Origin: SABI01 sp028532915 | GTDB lineage: Bacteria; Spirochaetota; Spirochaetia; Sphaerochaetales; Sphaerochaetaceae | Reading direction: 5' to 3' | DNA: 64,000 bases | NCBI GenBank assembly: GCA_963677225.1 | Contig: OY781923.1 | Span: 1,736,001 to 1,800,000 of the forward strand | Shown here: positions 9,022-16,866 of the stretch, piece after piece | Layout: each line of letters begins with the position of its first letter | Position numbering within the stretch: position 1 is the first letter of the stretch | Position numbers and translations under genes: made by a program | The notes under the pieces: model-generated | The model's input: the letters and a program-made list of their open reading frames with translations, nothing else | What the model was told of the DNA's origin: nothing | Databases searched by the model: none

Positions 9022-9050
9022 ACCCTAACATGAGAAGTATAAAGAGTCAA
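9022..9050 (-). promoter_or_regulatory. Promoter candidate for the rpsF operon
   Basis: On the minus strand TTGACT (9045-9050) is followed after exactly 17 bases by TAGGGT (9022-9027), a sigma-70-like pair with a good -35 and mediocre -10. It lies 55 bases upstream of rpsF ATG and downstream of the bS22-like gene's terminator, so the ribosomal operon has its own start. Confidence 0.5.
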
Positions 9051-9093
9051 TAATATCACTGAGGCTCACATCAAATTCCTTCCCGTCCGGATG

Positions 9094-9125
9094 AAAAAAT
9101 AACCCGCCGGAGCGACCGACGGGTT
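9094..9125 (-). terminator. Rho-independent terminator of the bS22-like gene
   Basis: Read on the minus strand, arms at 9116-9125 and 9101-9110 make a 10-bp stem with one G-U pair around a five-base loop, followed by six T (9094-9099). It lies 20 bases after the stop of the 30-residue gene, which marks that gene as its own transcription unit. Confidence 0.85.
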
Positions 9126-9145
9126 TGATCAAGATTGCAGAAGAT

Positions 9146-9238
9146 CTATTTCTTCTTCTTATGTCTATTCATTCTAAGCTTTTTCTTTCGCTTATGTGTG
9201 GCAATCTTATGTCTTTTTCTTTTTCTTCCACAAGGCAC
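9146..9238 (-). CDS. Tiny basic ribosomal protein, bS22/mS38 (AURKAIP1/COX24 domain) type
   Basis: A 30-residue frame translated by hand from the minus strand: it starts MPCGRKRKRHKIATHKRKKK and continues LRMNRHKKKK before TAG. Two thirds of the residues are Lys, Arg or His. This is the pattern of the bacterial AURKAIP1/COX24-domain proteins, related to mitochondrial mS38 and mycobacterial bS22, which sit near the decoding centre of the small subunit. The start is GTG 9238 with AAGGAG seven bases upstream. A clear terminator follows. Its place just before rpsF agrees with a ribosomal role. Genes this short are often missed. Confidence 0.85.
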   Translation of the reverse strand: MPCGRKRKRHKIATHKRKKKLRMNRHKKKK

Positions 9239-9366
9239 AATAGGACTCCTTACCGATAAGATATAAATTGTAATTACGTTGGCCATTATGATGGCTAAGG
9301 ACGTTTAGGTCAAGTGGGATCGCCTCCGCTATGAAAAACTTGTCGGTTATACTATACTTCCATCAT

Positions 9367-10629
9367 ATGAACGTCCTGATTTTCGGCCTTGGAAACCATA
9401 AGGGAGGATACAGTGCCGCCCGATACTATCTCTCTCGGGGAGATTCTGTCAGAGTAACCGACCTCAGAGAAGAAGCCTATCTCAAACCGGATGTCGATAC
9501 CTTGAAAAGACTCGGAGCATCCTTCACTCTCACCAGACATGATAAAAGCGATTTCGAATGGGCTGACCTTGTCATCAAAAATCCCGCAGTGGCACAGAAC
9601 AATCCTTTTCTGACGATGGCAAAGAACATCTCGACCGACATCATCGAACTGTGTCTGGCAGCCGGTAAACGAAAGAACGTTCATCTGATAGGGATAACCG
9701 GAACGAAAGGGAAATCATCGACAGCACACACGATCTATCATCAGCTTCTGTGCCATAAGGAGAAAGCACTTTTGTGCGGGAACATCGGCATCAGCGCATT
9801 TACGATCATTGATCAAGTTCTGCAGAATCGGGGCGATCCCCTCTACATCGTGATGGAACTCTCCTCTTGGCAGATTCATGATCTGTATACCTTTCTCCCT
9901 GGTGAACGACCACTCTTTCATTCGCTGATACTCACCTCACTCTATCCTGATCATCTCGATGCATACGCTTCGACTGAATCATATTATCGTGACAAGATGC
10001 TTCTTTTCGACTTTCCCGGCAGTCACCTCTTTATGGCAGCACAGAGCATCAAAGCCCTTGAGGATTTGAATATCCCGCATCCTTCCAACATCAGGATAGT
10101 CGACAGCAACTCAGCTCTCATCACGGCAGTACTCACTGAATTCGGTCTGAGTGAACAGAGCATCAGAGAATCTTACAGAAAAATACCGCATCTTCCTCAT
10201 CGAAAAGAGATTGTAAGAACTACAGGGAAGGTCACCTGGATAAACGACAGCAGTGCCACGATCCCCCAGGCATCGGATTACAGTGTCAGAACCCTCGACT
10301 TTCCATATATTCTCATCTGCGGAGGTTCCGAGAAGAACAGCGAGATACCGCTTTTCCATGATGCTCTGACAGGAGCATCTCATCTGATACTGATAGAAGG
10401 AACTTTCACACGATCGAGGCTGCTGCCGTATATCACAAGTCTGGCACTTCCTTTCAGCGGACCGTACAGTGATATGACAACGATCGTAAAGGAAGCATCA
10501 GAAATCGCAAACAGAGACGGTCGGAAAATCACCGTCATACTGTCACCGGGTGCGGCCTCATTCGGCCCGTTCAGAAATTCCGATGACAGAGGCAGGCAGT
10601 TCACCGAATGTGTCGGCCGCCTCCTTTAG
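9367..10629 (+). CDS. murD: UDP-N-acetylmuramoylalanine--D-glutamate ligase
   Basis: Product of 420 residues of the Mur ligase family. An N-terminal Rossmann-like domain (NVLIFGLGNHKGG) is followed by the ATP loop GTKGKSST (112-119), the central ligase domain with MELSSWQ, and a C-terminal domain beginning near the HRKE motif, which binds the glutamate substrate in MurD. It adds D-Glu to UDP-MurNAc-L-Ala. ATG 9367 gives the family start; an in-frame ATG at 9331 is also possible. There is no Shine-Dalgarno sequence, and TATACT (9353-9358) ends only eight bases before ATG 9367, so the message may be leaderless. The 3' end overlaps the convergent FemAB-like gene by 29 bases. Confidence 0.9.
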   Translation: MNVLIFGLGNHKGGYSAARYYLSRGDSVRVTDLREEAYLKPDVDTLKRLGASFTLTRHDKSDFEWADLVIKNPAVAQNNPFLTMAKNISTDIIELCLAAGKRKNVHLIGITGTKGKSSTAHTIYHQLLCHKEKALLCGNIGISAFTIIDQVLQNRGDPLYIVMELSSWQIHDLYTFLPGERPLFHSLILTSLYPDHLDAYASTESYYRDKMLLFDFPGSHLFMAAQSIKALEDLNIPHPSNIRIVDSNSALITAVLTEFGLSEQSIRESYRKIPHLPHRKEIVRTTGKVTWINDSSATIPQASDYSVRTLDFPYILICGGSEKNSEIPLFHDALTGASHLILIEGTFTRSRLLPYITSLALPFSGPYSDMTTIVKEASEIANRDGRKITVILSPGAASFGPFRNSDDRGRQFTECVGRLL

Positions 10630-11653
10630 ATTTTCGTTTTTTCAGGATCTTATAGCGGAGAGCTTCGGCCCTCGAGTAAAGAGAATAGAGAAACGGCCTG
10701 CGAATATAATCGGTACTGGGCTGACGATAGAATATAGTCCCTCCGAAGCTCTGTTTGAACAGCGTAAGACTCTCAAGATGAGAGCCTTTGGAGAAAGGTC
10801 CTGCAACTCCGTGAAAATCAAAATAGAGACAGCCTCTCTCACATGCTTCCCGGACAGACCGGTCCAAAAGAGGATATCCCGGAGAAATACCGCTGATGCG
10901 TTTAGTAGCTCCGAGAAGATAGACACAGACATTGTCTGAACAGATCGTGATGACACCACCGGAGAGTACTCCGTTATGAAATGCCAGAAAGAACGGGCAC
11001 TTTTCTCTTATTGCAGGATCGTGAACCAGACGACTGATGTATTGTTTCGTCCGGGGAGAAAAACCGTCACGTTGTGCTGTCTCTCTGTATAATTCATACC
11101 ACCGCTCGAACAGGAGTTTATCCCCCTGATATCTGATGATGGCAAGGTCCTGTCGAACCGCATTGCGTATCGCACGGCGAGCCCTTTTTCTGTAGAGAGA
11201 GCGTACTTTCTCGTATCCTTCTTTGAGATCGATGATACTGGTAGCCTGCGGCTGGACCGATTCCTCGCATTCTCTGATACGTCTGCCGCTGATAGATACA
11301 ATATTCTGTTCATCCGTATAGGTAAATGGAAGATCGTAACGGATCATCACAACAGAATGCGGAAGAAAACGACAGAGACTCTCAGAAAAGCTCTGAAAGT
11401 CTCCATTATTCAAGAGTAGAGTCTGTACCGTATGCGGACAGAACGGAATATATGCGATATGGAACAGCCTTCCGATCGGACGGATGAGAATCAGCAGATT
11501 CTCACATAGATCATAGCTTCGACTCTCAAGATGCAAAGCAACTGCAGTCCATCCGTTGATCTGTTTCAGATATGCCCAGGGAGGACTCTGAAAAGGGTGT
11601 CCATCAGAAGACAGCATCTCTATTTCGATGGATGAGATATCCATATCATTCAT
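10601..11653 (-). CDS. FemAB/FmhB-family aminoacyltransferase-like protein
   Basis: Product of 350 residues with the double-GNAT pattern of FemAB/BioF2-like acyltransferases. An N-terminal half reads SPPWAYLKQINGW and IRYDLPF. A basic segment YEKVRSLYRKRARRAIRNA follows, and the C-terminal half has WYELYRETAQRDGF, CSDNVCVYLLGAT and YFDFHGVAG. The relatives use aminoacyl-tRNA to extend the murein peptide stem or modify sugars. Convergence with murD supports a cell-wall role, but the acceptor cannot be deduced. It lies eight bases after the metG stop and probably shares that transcript. The final residues are very basic. Confidence 0.75.
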   Translation of the reverse strand: MNDMDISSIEIEMLSSDGHPFQSPPWAYLKQINGWTAVALHLESRSYDLCENLLILIRPIGRLFHIAYIPFCPHTVQTLLLNNGDFQSFSESLCRFLPHSVVMIRYDLPFTYTDEQNIVSISGRRIRECEESVQPQATSIIDLKEGYEKVRSLYRKRARRAIRNAVRQDLAIIRYQGDKLLFERWYELYRETAQRDGFSPRTKQYISRLVHDPAIREKCPFFLAFHNGVLSGGVITICSDNVCVYLLGATKRISGISPGYPLLDRSVREACERGCLYFDFHGVAGPFSKGSHLESLTLFKQSFGGTIFYRQPSTDYIRRPFLYSLYSRAEALRYKILKKRKSKGGGRHIR

Positions 11654-11661
11654 ATGGTTCT

Positions 11662-13860
11662 CTAGCCGATCTCGCCGTTAAGATACACCTTGGCTGTCAG
11701 CAGCTGCCCGCCGCTTCCGATAGGTCTGCCGTCAATTTTGACCACACCGTCCTCGCTGACGAGATTGAAGTCGAAAAAGACATCGGCTTTCAACTGCTTT
11801 CTGCTCTCAGGCATCTCAGTTCCCTGAGGCAGGAGCTGTGTTCCGACCTCGAACTGAGGGGCGAACAGAACTTCACAGGTCGTATGTTCGGGAGCTGCGG
11901 GATCACTTGCTGCCAGGAGCATTCCCCGGCTTTTGACCGATCTGAAGTTTGCCGGCTTCAGGTTCTGGACCAGTATGATATGCTGTCCGAGCAGTTCTTC
12001 TTCTTTATAGTATGGAACTATGGAAGAAACGATCTGCGTCGGCTCTTGTGCACCTGTATCGACCTGCAGTATATAGAGGAACTCCCCTTTCGGATGACGT
12101 TCCACCTCAACGATCTTCGCTACAGTCAATGCGACTTTATCAGCGAAATCCTGCGCTATATCTTTCTTTTCTTCCTGCTGTTGTTCTTCCATCCCGCTAT
12201 TCTCCTTATTCCTCGATGCCTGATTGCCGCTGTAGGCCGCCTTCAGTTCTTCTATCCGATCGTCCTCGAGTTTCGAGAACAGATGTTCGATCTTTCCTAT
12301 CCTGCCGAGATTCCCGACAGTTCCCAGCTGATCATATCCCATATCGCTGGTACCAACGAACTGCAGGATCTTTCTGCTTGCTTCAGGCATGAACGGTGAG
12401 ATGAGATATCCGATATCACGTATCATGAGGAGGATCGTAAACAGCAGAGCTTTTGTCTTCACGGGTTCTTCCTTTCTCATTTTCCACGGTTCTCCGTCCT
12501 GGAATGCTTTATTACCGATAGAAGAGAGTGCCAGGATGGTTCTCAGAGCATCTCTCAGTTCGGCTCTTTCAAAAGACTGATCGATTCGCTTCTCCATCTC
12601 CAGAACCTGCTGCAGCAGTGCGGGATCGGTCTCTTTCGTTTCAAGATCACCATCATAAAATCTCTGGATGAAAGAAAGTGTTCTGTTTACGAGGTTCGAC
12701 AGGTTGCCGATCAGTTCCTTGTTCACCTTCTCCTGGAAATCCTTCCATGTGAACATAACATCCGATTTCTCGGGACGGTTGTAAAACAGGTAGAATCTCC
12801 ATACATCAGCAGGGATCCTGGTATCCTGTACATCGTTACCGAAGATTCCTATCCCGTGACTCTTGGAAAACTTTCCGTCTTCATAGTTGAGATACTCGCT
12901 GCTTGACATATGATGAAGCATCGTCCATTTCTCCCCTGTAGCCAGCAGGGTTGAGGGGAAAATGACGGTATGAAACGGAATATTATCCTTTCCGATGAAC
13001 TGAAAAAGTTCGACATTCTCATTATCCTGCCACCACGATCTCCATTCATCCGTGAGATTTGCCGTGATCGAGATGTACCCTATGGGAGCATCGAACCACA
13101 CATAGAACACCTTGTTCTCATAGCCCTCTTTCGGTACCGGAATTCCCCAGGAGAGATCGCGTGTGATAGCCCGTTCTTTCAGCCCGTCTCTGATCCAGCT
13201 TTTAGTCGTCTGAAGGGCATTTTTAGCCCAGAAGCCTTCAACAGACGCTGTATCAAGCCATTCGGTCAGAAGCGGGAGAGCCTTAGGCAGATCTATATAG
13301 AGGTGCTTCGTCGATTTCACGACCGGGGTGTTACCGCAGATAGAACATCTCGGCTCGATAAGCTCCAGCGGGTCGAGCAGAGTCTGGCAGTTATCACACT
13401 GGTCACCTCTTGCACCTGTCGATCCGCATTTCGGACAGGTTCCTTCCACGAAACGGTCGGCAAGGAATCTTTTATCGTGCTCGCAATAGAGCTGTTCAAT
13501 GACCTTCTCGCTTATGTAGCCGTTCTCATCAACCTTTTTAAAGATATCCTGTACGATCTCCGTCTGTTTTTCGCTGCTTGTCCTTCCGAAATGATCGAAG
13601 TCGATTTCGAACCATTTATAGATATCCTTATGGATCACATGATAGTGATCACACAGTTCTTTGGGAGTCACACCCTCCTGAAGAGCTCTTGTCTCACTTG
13701 CGGTGCCATATTCATCGGTACCGCAGACATATAAGGTCTCGTATCCTTTGATACGGCAAAATCGGGCGAAACAATCTGCCGAGAGAACCTGGATGAGGTT
13801 TCCCAGATGAGGAATGTTATTGACATACGGTAATGCTGAGGTAACAAGTCTTTTTTTCAT
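11662..13860 (-). CDS. metG: Methionyl-tRNA synthetase with C-terminal tRNA-binding domain
   Basis: Product of 732 residues that charges tRNA-Met. The HIGH-like motif is PHLGN (about 18-22) and the KMSKS-like motif is KFSKS. The zinc region has Cys at about 126, 142, 145, 155, 158, 172 and 175, the two-knuckle type. After a Glu/Gln-rich linker (EEQQQEEKK) comes an EMAP-II/Trbp111 OB domain (about 625-732: VAKIVEVERHPKGE onward), which strengthens tRNA binding. The start may be ATG 13860 or GTG 13867-13869; neither has a strong ribosome binding site. The FemAB-like gene follows closely. Confidence 0.95.
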   Translation of the reverse strand: MKKRLVTSALPYVNNIPHLGNLIQVLSADCFARFCRIKGYETLYVCGTDEYGTASETRALQEGVTPKELCDHYHVIHKDIYKWFEIDFDHFGRTSSEKQTEIVQDIFKKVDENGYISEKVIEQLYCEHDKRFLADRFVEGTCPKCGSTGARGDQCDNCQTLLDPLELIEPRCSICGNTPVVKSTKHLYIDLPKALPLLTEWLDTASVEGFWAKNALQTTKSWIRDGLKERAITRDLSWGIPVPKEGYENKVFYVWFDAPIGYISITANLTDEWRSWWQDNENVELFQFIGKDNIPFHTVIFPSTLLATGEKWTMLHHMSSSEYLNYEDGKFSKSHGIGIFGNDVQDTRIPADVWRFYLFYNRPEKSDVMFTWKDFQEKVNKELIGNLSNLVNRTLSFIQRFYDGDLETKETDPALLQQVLEMEKRIDQSFERAELRDALRTILALSSIGNKAFQDGEPWKMRKEEPVKTKALLFTILLMIRDIGYLISPFMPEASRKILQFVGTSDMGYDQLGTVGNLGRIGKIEHLFSKLEDDRIEELKAAYSGNQASRNKENSGMEEQQQEEKKDIAQDFADKVALTVAKIVEVERHPKGEFLYILQVDTGAQEPTQIVSSIVPYYKEEELLGQHIILVQNLKPANFRSVKSRGMLLAASDPAAPEHTTCEVLFAPQFEVGTQLLPQGTEMPESRKQLKADVFFDFNLVSEDGVVKIDGRPIGSGGQLLTAKVYLNGEIG

Positions 13861-13937
13861 AGCTGTCACTATACTCTCTTACCCCTATTTTTTCAATCAT
13901 CCGCTTTGAATTTGAGTTCACACTTTCTTCACCTTCA

Positions 13938-13964
13938 TTGACGTTGGAGATCAACTATTATACA
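13938..13964 (+). promoter_or_regulatory. Promoter candidate for hflKC
   Basis: TTGACG (13938-13943) and TATACA (13959-13964) are 15 bases apart, slightly short of the sigma-70 optimum, and lie 46 bases upstream of the hflK start in the metG-hflK divergent gap. The good hexamers make it the best candidate there. Confidence 0.4.
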
Positions 13965-14009
13965 TTTAGAGAATACCGATTCAATCGGAATTTTCAAGGA
14001 GGAGATGCT

Positions 14010-14996
14010 ATGGACAATTCGGGAGCATCCCGTCAGTTTCGGCTCAGTCCGAAATTAATCATCGCGATCATAGGTATCGTGGTTCTGTTTGCTCTGGTAA
14101 TGAGCAGCTTTTTTGTCGTAGACCAGAGTGAAGAAGCCGTCATCCTGCGATTCGGCAAATACAACAGAACCGTGGGACCAGGATTACAGACTAAATTGCC
14201 TTTAGGAATCGACAAGAATTACAATATCCCTACACGTGTAGTACAAACAATGACTTTCGGACAGACGACACCATCATCCAGCTTCAGTTCCAATTTCATG
14301 GATTCCCCTTCAGGATCATCCGCAGGCGAATCGATCATGCTCACCGGAGATCTGAACATAGTCGACGTGCAGTGGATCATCCAATACAGGATCGAAGACC
14401 CTGCTAAATGGCTGTTCAAAGTGAAAGAGAGAGACAAGACAATACGAGATATCAGTCAGAGCGTCATAAACCAGCTTGTCGGAGATCTTCCGATTCTGGC
14501 CATTATGAGCAGCTCGAGAACTTCTATCGAGATCGAGTCTCAAGAAAGGATGCAGGAAATTTTCGACTCGTACGAACTCGGTGTCAGAGTGGTAACAGTA
14601 AAACTTCAGAATATCGTTCCGCCTGAAGGTGAAGTCCAGGATGCCTTTGAAGATGTCAACAAAGCTATCCAGGATATGAACAGATATATCAATGAAGGAA
14701 AACAGTCCTACAACGAGGAAATCCCGAAAGCCCAGGGAGAAGCGAGCAAGATCATCCAGGTTGCCGAAGGTTATGCCGCAGAAAGAGTCAACAATGCGAA
14801 AGGTGATGTAGCCAGGTTCAATTCCGTCCGTGAAGCATATGATGCAAGCAGGGATATCACGGCCCAGAGATTGTACATCGAAACGATGGAAGAACTGCTG
14901 AGCGGTGAAAACAGCGGAAGTCTCACGCTCATCGACAAGAATCTGGAGAACTTTCTCCCTATCAGCCAGTTGAATAATATGGGAGGTGTTCAATGA
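14010..14996 (+). CDS. hflK: HflK, stomatin/prohibitin-family regulator of FtsH
   Basis: Product of 328 residues: one N-terminal membrane helix (about 14-36), then the SPFH/band-7 domain (VVDQSEEAVILRFGKY onward), coiled coil and Ala/Glu-rich region (EIPKAQGEASKIIQVAEGYA). HflK and HflC form a large cage around the FtsH protease in the inner membrane. ATG 14010 is preceded by a perfect AGGAGG; an open frame reaches 13938 but lacks such a signal. It overlaps hflC by ATGA, the hallmark of coupled translation. Confidence 0.94.
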   Translation: MDNSGASRQFRLSPKLIIAIIGIVVLFALVMSSFFVVDQSEEAVILRFGKYNRTVGPGLQTKLPLGIDKNYNIPTRVVQTMTFGQTTPSSSFSSNFMDSPSGSSAGESIMLTGDLNIVDVQWIIQYRIEDPAKWLFKVKERDKTIRDISQSVINQLVGDLPILAIMSSSRTSIEIESQERMQEIFDSYELGVRVVTVKLQNIVPPEGEVQDAFEDVNKAIQDMNRYINEGKQSYNEEIPKAQGEASKIIQVAEGYAAERVNNAKGDVARFNSVREAYDASRDITAQRLYIETMEELLSGENSGSLTLIDKNLENFLPISQLNNMGGVQ

Positions 14997-15973
14997 AAAA
15001 ATTAATCACCACAGGTGTAATAATACTTGTCCTTATCATTATCTTTTTGCTGCTAGGACCTTTTTTCATCCTTCAGGAGGGTGAACTGGCAGTCGTGACC
15101 CGTTTCGGAAGAATCGTCAACACCTACGAAGATGCAGGTTTGAAGATCCGTGTTCCCGTAGTAGATAATGTCATCAAATATCCGAAAATGATCATGTCCT
15201 GGGATGGCGACGCCCAGCGGATTCCGACCAAAGAGAATCAGTTCATCTGGGTCGATACGACCGCACGGTGGAGAATCAGTGACCCTTCAGTCTTCTACCA
15301 GTCTGTAAGCACCCTTTCGAATGCTATTTTGAGACTGAATGATGTGATCGATTCTACCATTCGTACTGTCATCAGTGAAAACTATCTGAATGAGGCGGTG
15401 AGGAATACCAATGACATCAATAATCTGACGATAGAAGATCAGGTGCAGAATGTCGACGGTCTTGAAGACGCCGAACAGCTTAGAAACCTTACGAAAACTG
15501 AAATACAGCAGGAATCGATCGAAGTAGGACGTGAAGGTCTGTCATCACAGATGTTTGAGATCGCCAGCCAGTTCACAGCTGAATATGGTATCGAAGTCAT
15601 AGATATCGTCATACGGCAGATTCGTTACAGTGACGATCTGACTCAGAGTGTCTATCAGAGGATGATCAAAGAAAGAAACCAGATAGCTGAAGCCTACCGG
15701 TCCTACGGACTCGGTCAGCAGGCAAGATGGGTCGGTAAGACAGAGAATGATATGAAGAGCATCATCAGTCAGGCATATGCGGAAAGCGAAGAGATCAAAG
15801 GTATCGCAGACGCTACAGCAACTCAGATCTATGCTGAAGCCTATGAGGCTGATCCTGAATTCTTCACCTTATGGAGAAATCTGGAATCGTATAGAAAGAC
15901 CATACCTGATCTGAATAAGATCCTCAGCACTGATATGGATTACTTCGATCTGCTTTACAGCCCGGCTGAATAA
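14993..15973 (+). CDS. hflC: HflC, partner of HflK
   Basis: Product of 326 residues with an N-terminal membrane helix (about 4-24), the band-7 domain starting LQEGELAVVTRFGRI, the conserved stretch YGIEVIDIVIRQIRY, and the Ala/Glu-rich YAESEEIKGIADATATQIYA segment typical of HflC. It has an extra insertion near DINNLTIEDQVQNVDG within the band-7 domain, also common in other HflC proteins. It overlaps hflK by four bases and is followed by a strong terminator, so the pair forms a two-gene operon. Confidence 0.94.
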   Translation: MKKLITTGVIILVLIIIFLLLGPFFILQEGELAVVTRFGRIVNTYEDAGLKIRVPVVDNVIKYPKMIMSWDGDAQRIPTKENQFIWVDTTARWRISDPSVFYQSVSTLSNAILRLNDVIDSTIRTVISENYLNEAVRNTNDINNLTIEDQVQNVDGLEDAEQLRNLTKTEIQQESIEVGREGLSSQMFEIASQFTAEYGIEVIDIVIRQIRYSDDLTQSVYQRMIKERNQIAEAYRSYGLGQQARWVGKTENDMKSIISQAYAESEEIKGIADATATQIYAEAYEADPEFFTLWRNLESYRKTIPDLNKILSTDMDYFDLLYSPAE

Positions 15974-15993
15974 GTATCAGATACTATAGAGAG

Positions 15994-16029
15994 CATCCTT
16001 GTCGTGAGACCGGCAGGGATGTTTTTTTT
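15994..16029 (+). terminator. Terminator of hflKC
   Basis: Arms 15994-16004 and 16011-16021 give an uninterrupted 11-bp stem (two G-U pairs) around a six-base loop, followed by eight T. It lies 20 bases after the hflC stop. Confidence 0.92.
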
Positions 16030-16034
16030 ACAAA

Positions 16035-16064
16035 ATAAAAAACGACAGACTATCCAGACTGTCG
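16035..16064 (-). terminator. Terminator of the Fur-family gene
   Basis: Read on the minus strand, CGACAG (16059-16064) pairs with CTGTCG (16043-16048), with two more pairs inside after one mismatch, and the stem runs into a T-rich tract. It is 25 bases after the regulator's stop. Confidence 0.65.
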
Positions 16065-16088
16065 CCGTATTCTCAGATTCTGAAAAAT

Positions 16089-16508
16089 TCAGGAATGTTT
16101 TTTGCATTCGGGACAAATTCCCTCGAGAAAGAGTACCTTGCGTGTGATATCAAAATCATCACCGATCGCGACGGAAGGAATCTCGACATCGAGAATATCT
16201 GTGACCTTCCCGCACTTCAGACATTTGAAATGGATGTGGGGAGTTGTGTGTGCATCATAACGCATCTCTTTGCTGTCTATTGTGACAGGCATGACGACAC
16301 CTTTTTCAACCAGAAGATGCAGCACGTTGTAGACGGTGGTTCTTGAAATCGAGGCCATTGTATCTTTCAGGCCGTTATAGATATCATCGGCTGTCGGATG
16401 AGTGGGATTGTCGTGCAGGTATTCCAATACCGCGACTCGGTGATTCAAAGGTCTGATCCCATGGGCCTTTAACGTAGAAACCTGCTGATTCTGCTGAAAC
16501 ATTGCCAT
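16089..16508 (-). CDS. Fur/PerR-family metalloregulator
   Basis: Product of 139 residues. A winged helix with recognition segment SISRTTVYNVLHLL (about 53-66) precedes the dimerisation domain with His cluster DAHTTPHIHF (H87, H91, H93) and two CxxC pairs (C96/C99 and C132/C135) that form the structural zinc site. The family uses Fe(II), Mn(II), Zn(II) or peroxide sensing. The length and spacing favour the PerR side, but the sequence alone does not settle the metal. AGGAGA lies six bases before ATG 16508, and a TATAAT (16526-16531, minus strand) lies just upstream. It is monocistronic. Confidence 0.88.
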   Translation of the reverse strand: MAMFQQNQQVSTLKAHGIRPLNHRVAVLEYLHDNPTHPTADDIYNGLKDTMASISRTTVYNVLHLLVEKGVVMPVTIDSKEMRYDAHTTPHIHFKCLKCGKVTDILDVEIPSVAIGDDFDITRKVLFLEGICPECKKHS

Positions 16509-16653
16509 TATTCATCTCCTAGCTCATTATACATAAAAAGGGTAATTAAAATTTGATCATTTATAGATTCATTTCCAAAATGCTCTTTGAAACGACCTAG
16601 AACAGGATAATACATTTCTACCAAATTTGCTACTACTTAACAGTACTAAAATT

Positions 16654-16669
16654 GAATTGATAACAATTC
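16654..16669. promoter_or_regulatory. Palindrome in the fur-argG gap
   Basis: GAATTG and CAATTC form a 6-4-6 inverted repeat in the 358-base AT-rich divergent region between the Fur-family gene and argG. It is operator-like, but nothing links it to a particular regulator; it has no resemblance to a canonical Fur or PerR box. Confidence 0.35.
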
Positions 16670-16764
16670 GTAACTATAAAGACGTTAAAAACTTATCACA
16701 CATATTCTGCCCCATTACTCATTCAACGGCCATCTATCTGCATAGTACACATTTCTAATCATTT

Positions 16765-16812
16765 TTGCATAAATATACATAGAATGGTTGTAATAATCTT
16801 ATTTTTATGCAA
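16765..16812 (+). promoter_or_regulatory. ARG-box-like sites upstream of argG
   Basis: TTGCATAAATATACAT (16765-16780) is a near palindrome of the ARG-box type (WTGMAT-4-ATKCAW). A weaker site begins exactly 32 bases later (16797-16812), with a good right half ATGCAA and a poor left half. The same 16-mer recurs before carA and before the amino-acid ABC operon. Position 55-102 bases upstream of argG fits control by an ArgR protein. A -35-like TTGTAA at 16788 lies between the two. Confidence 0.65.
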
Positions 16813-16866
16813 TATTACAAGAAATACGTGAGTATATATACATTTAGATAAATGAGGTGGTCCCCA

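Noticed and set aside
9331..9366. Longer murD start at 9331
   Set aside because: It adds 12 residues absent from the family start; kept as a possibility only because neither site has a ribosome binding site.
16654..16669. A lac-type or Fur operator in the fur-argG gap
   Set aside because: The palindrome is short, lies in AT-rich DNA and does not match Fur or PerR boxes; it is listed only as an unassigned palindrome.
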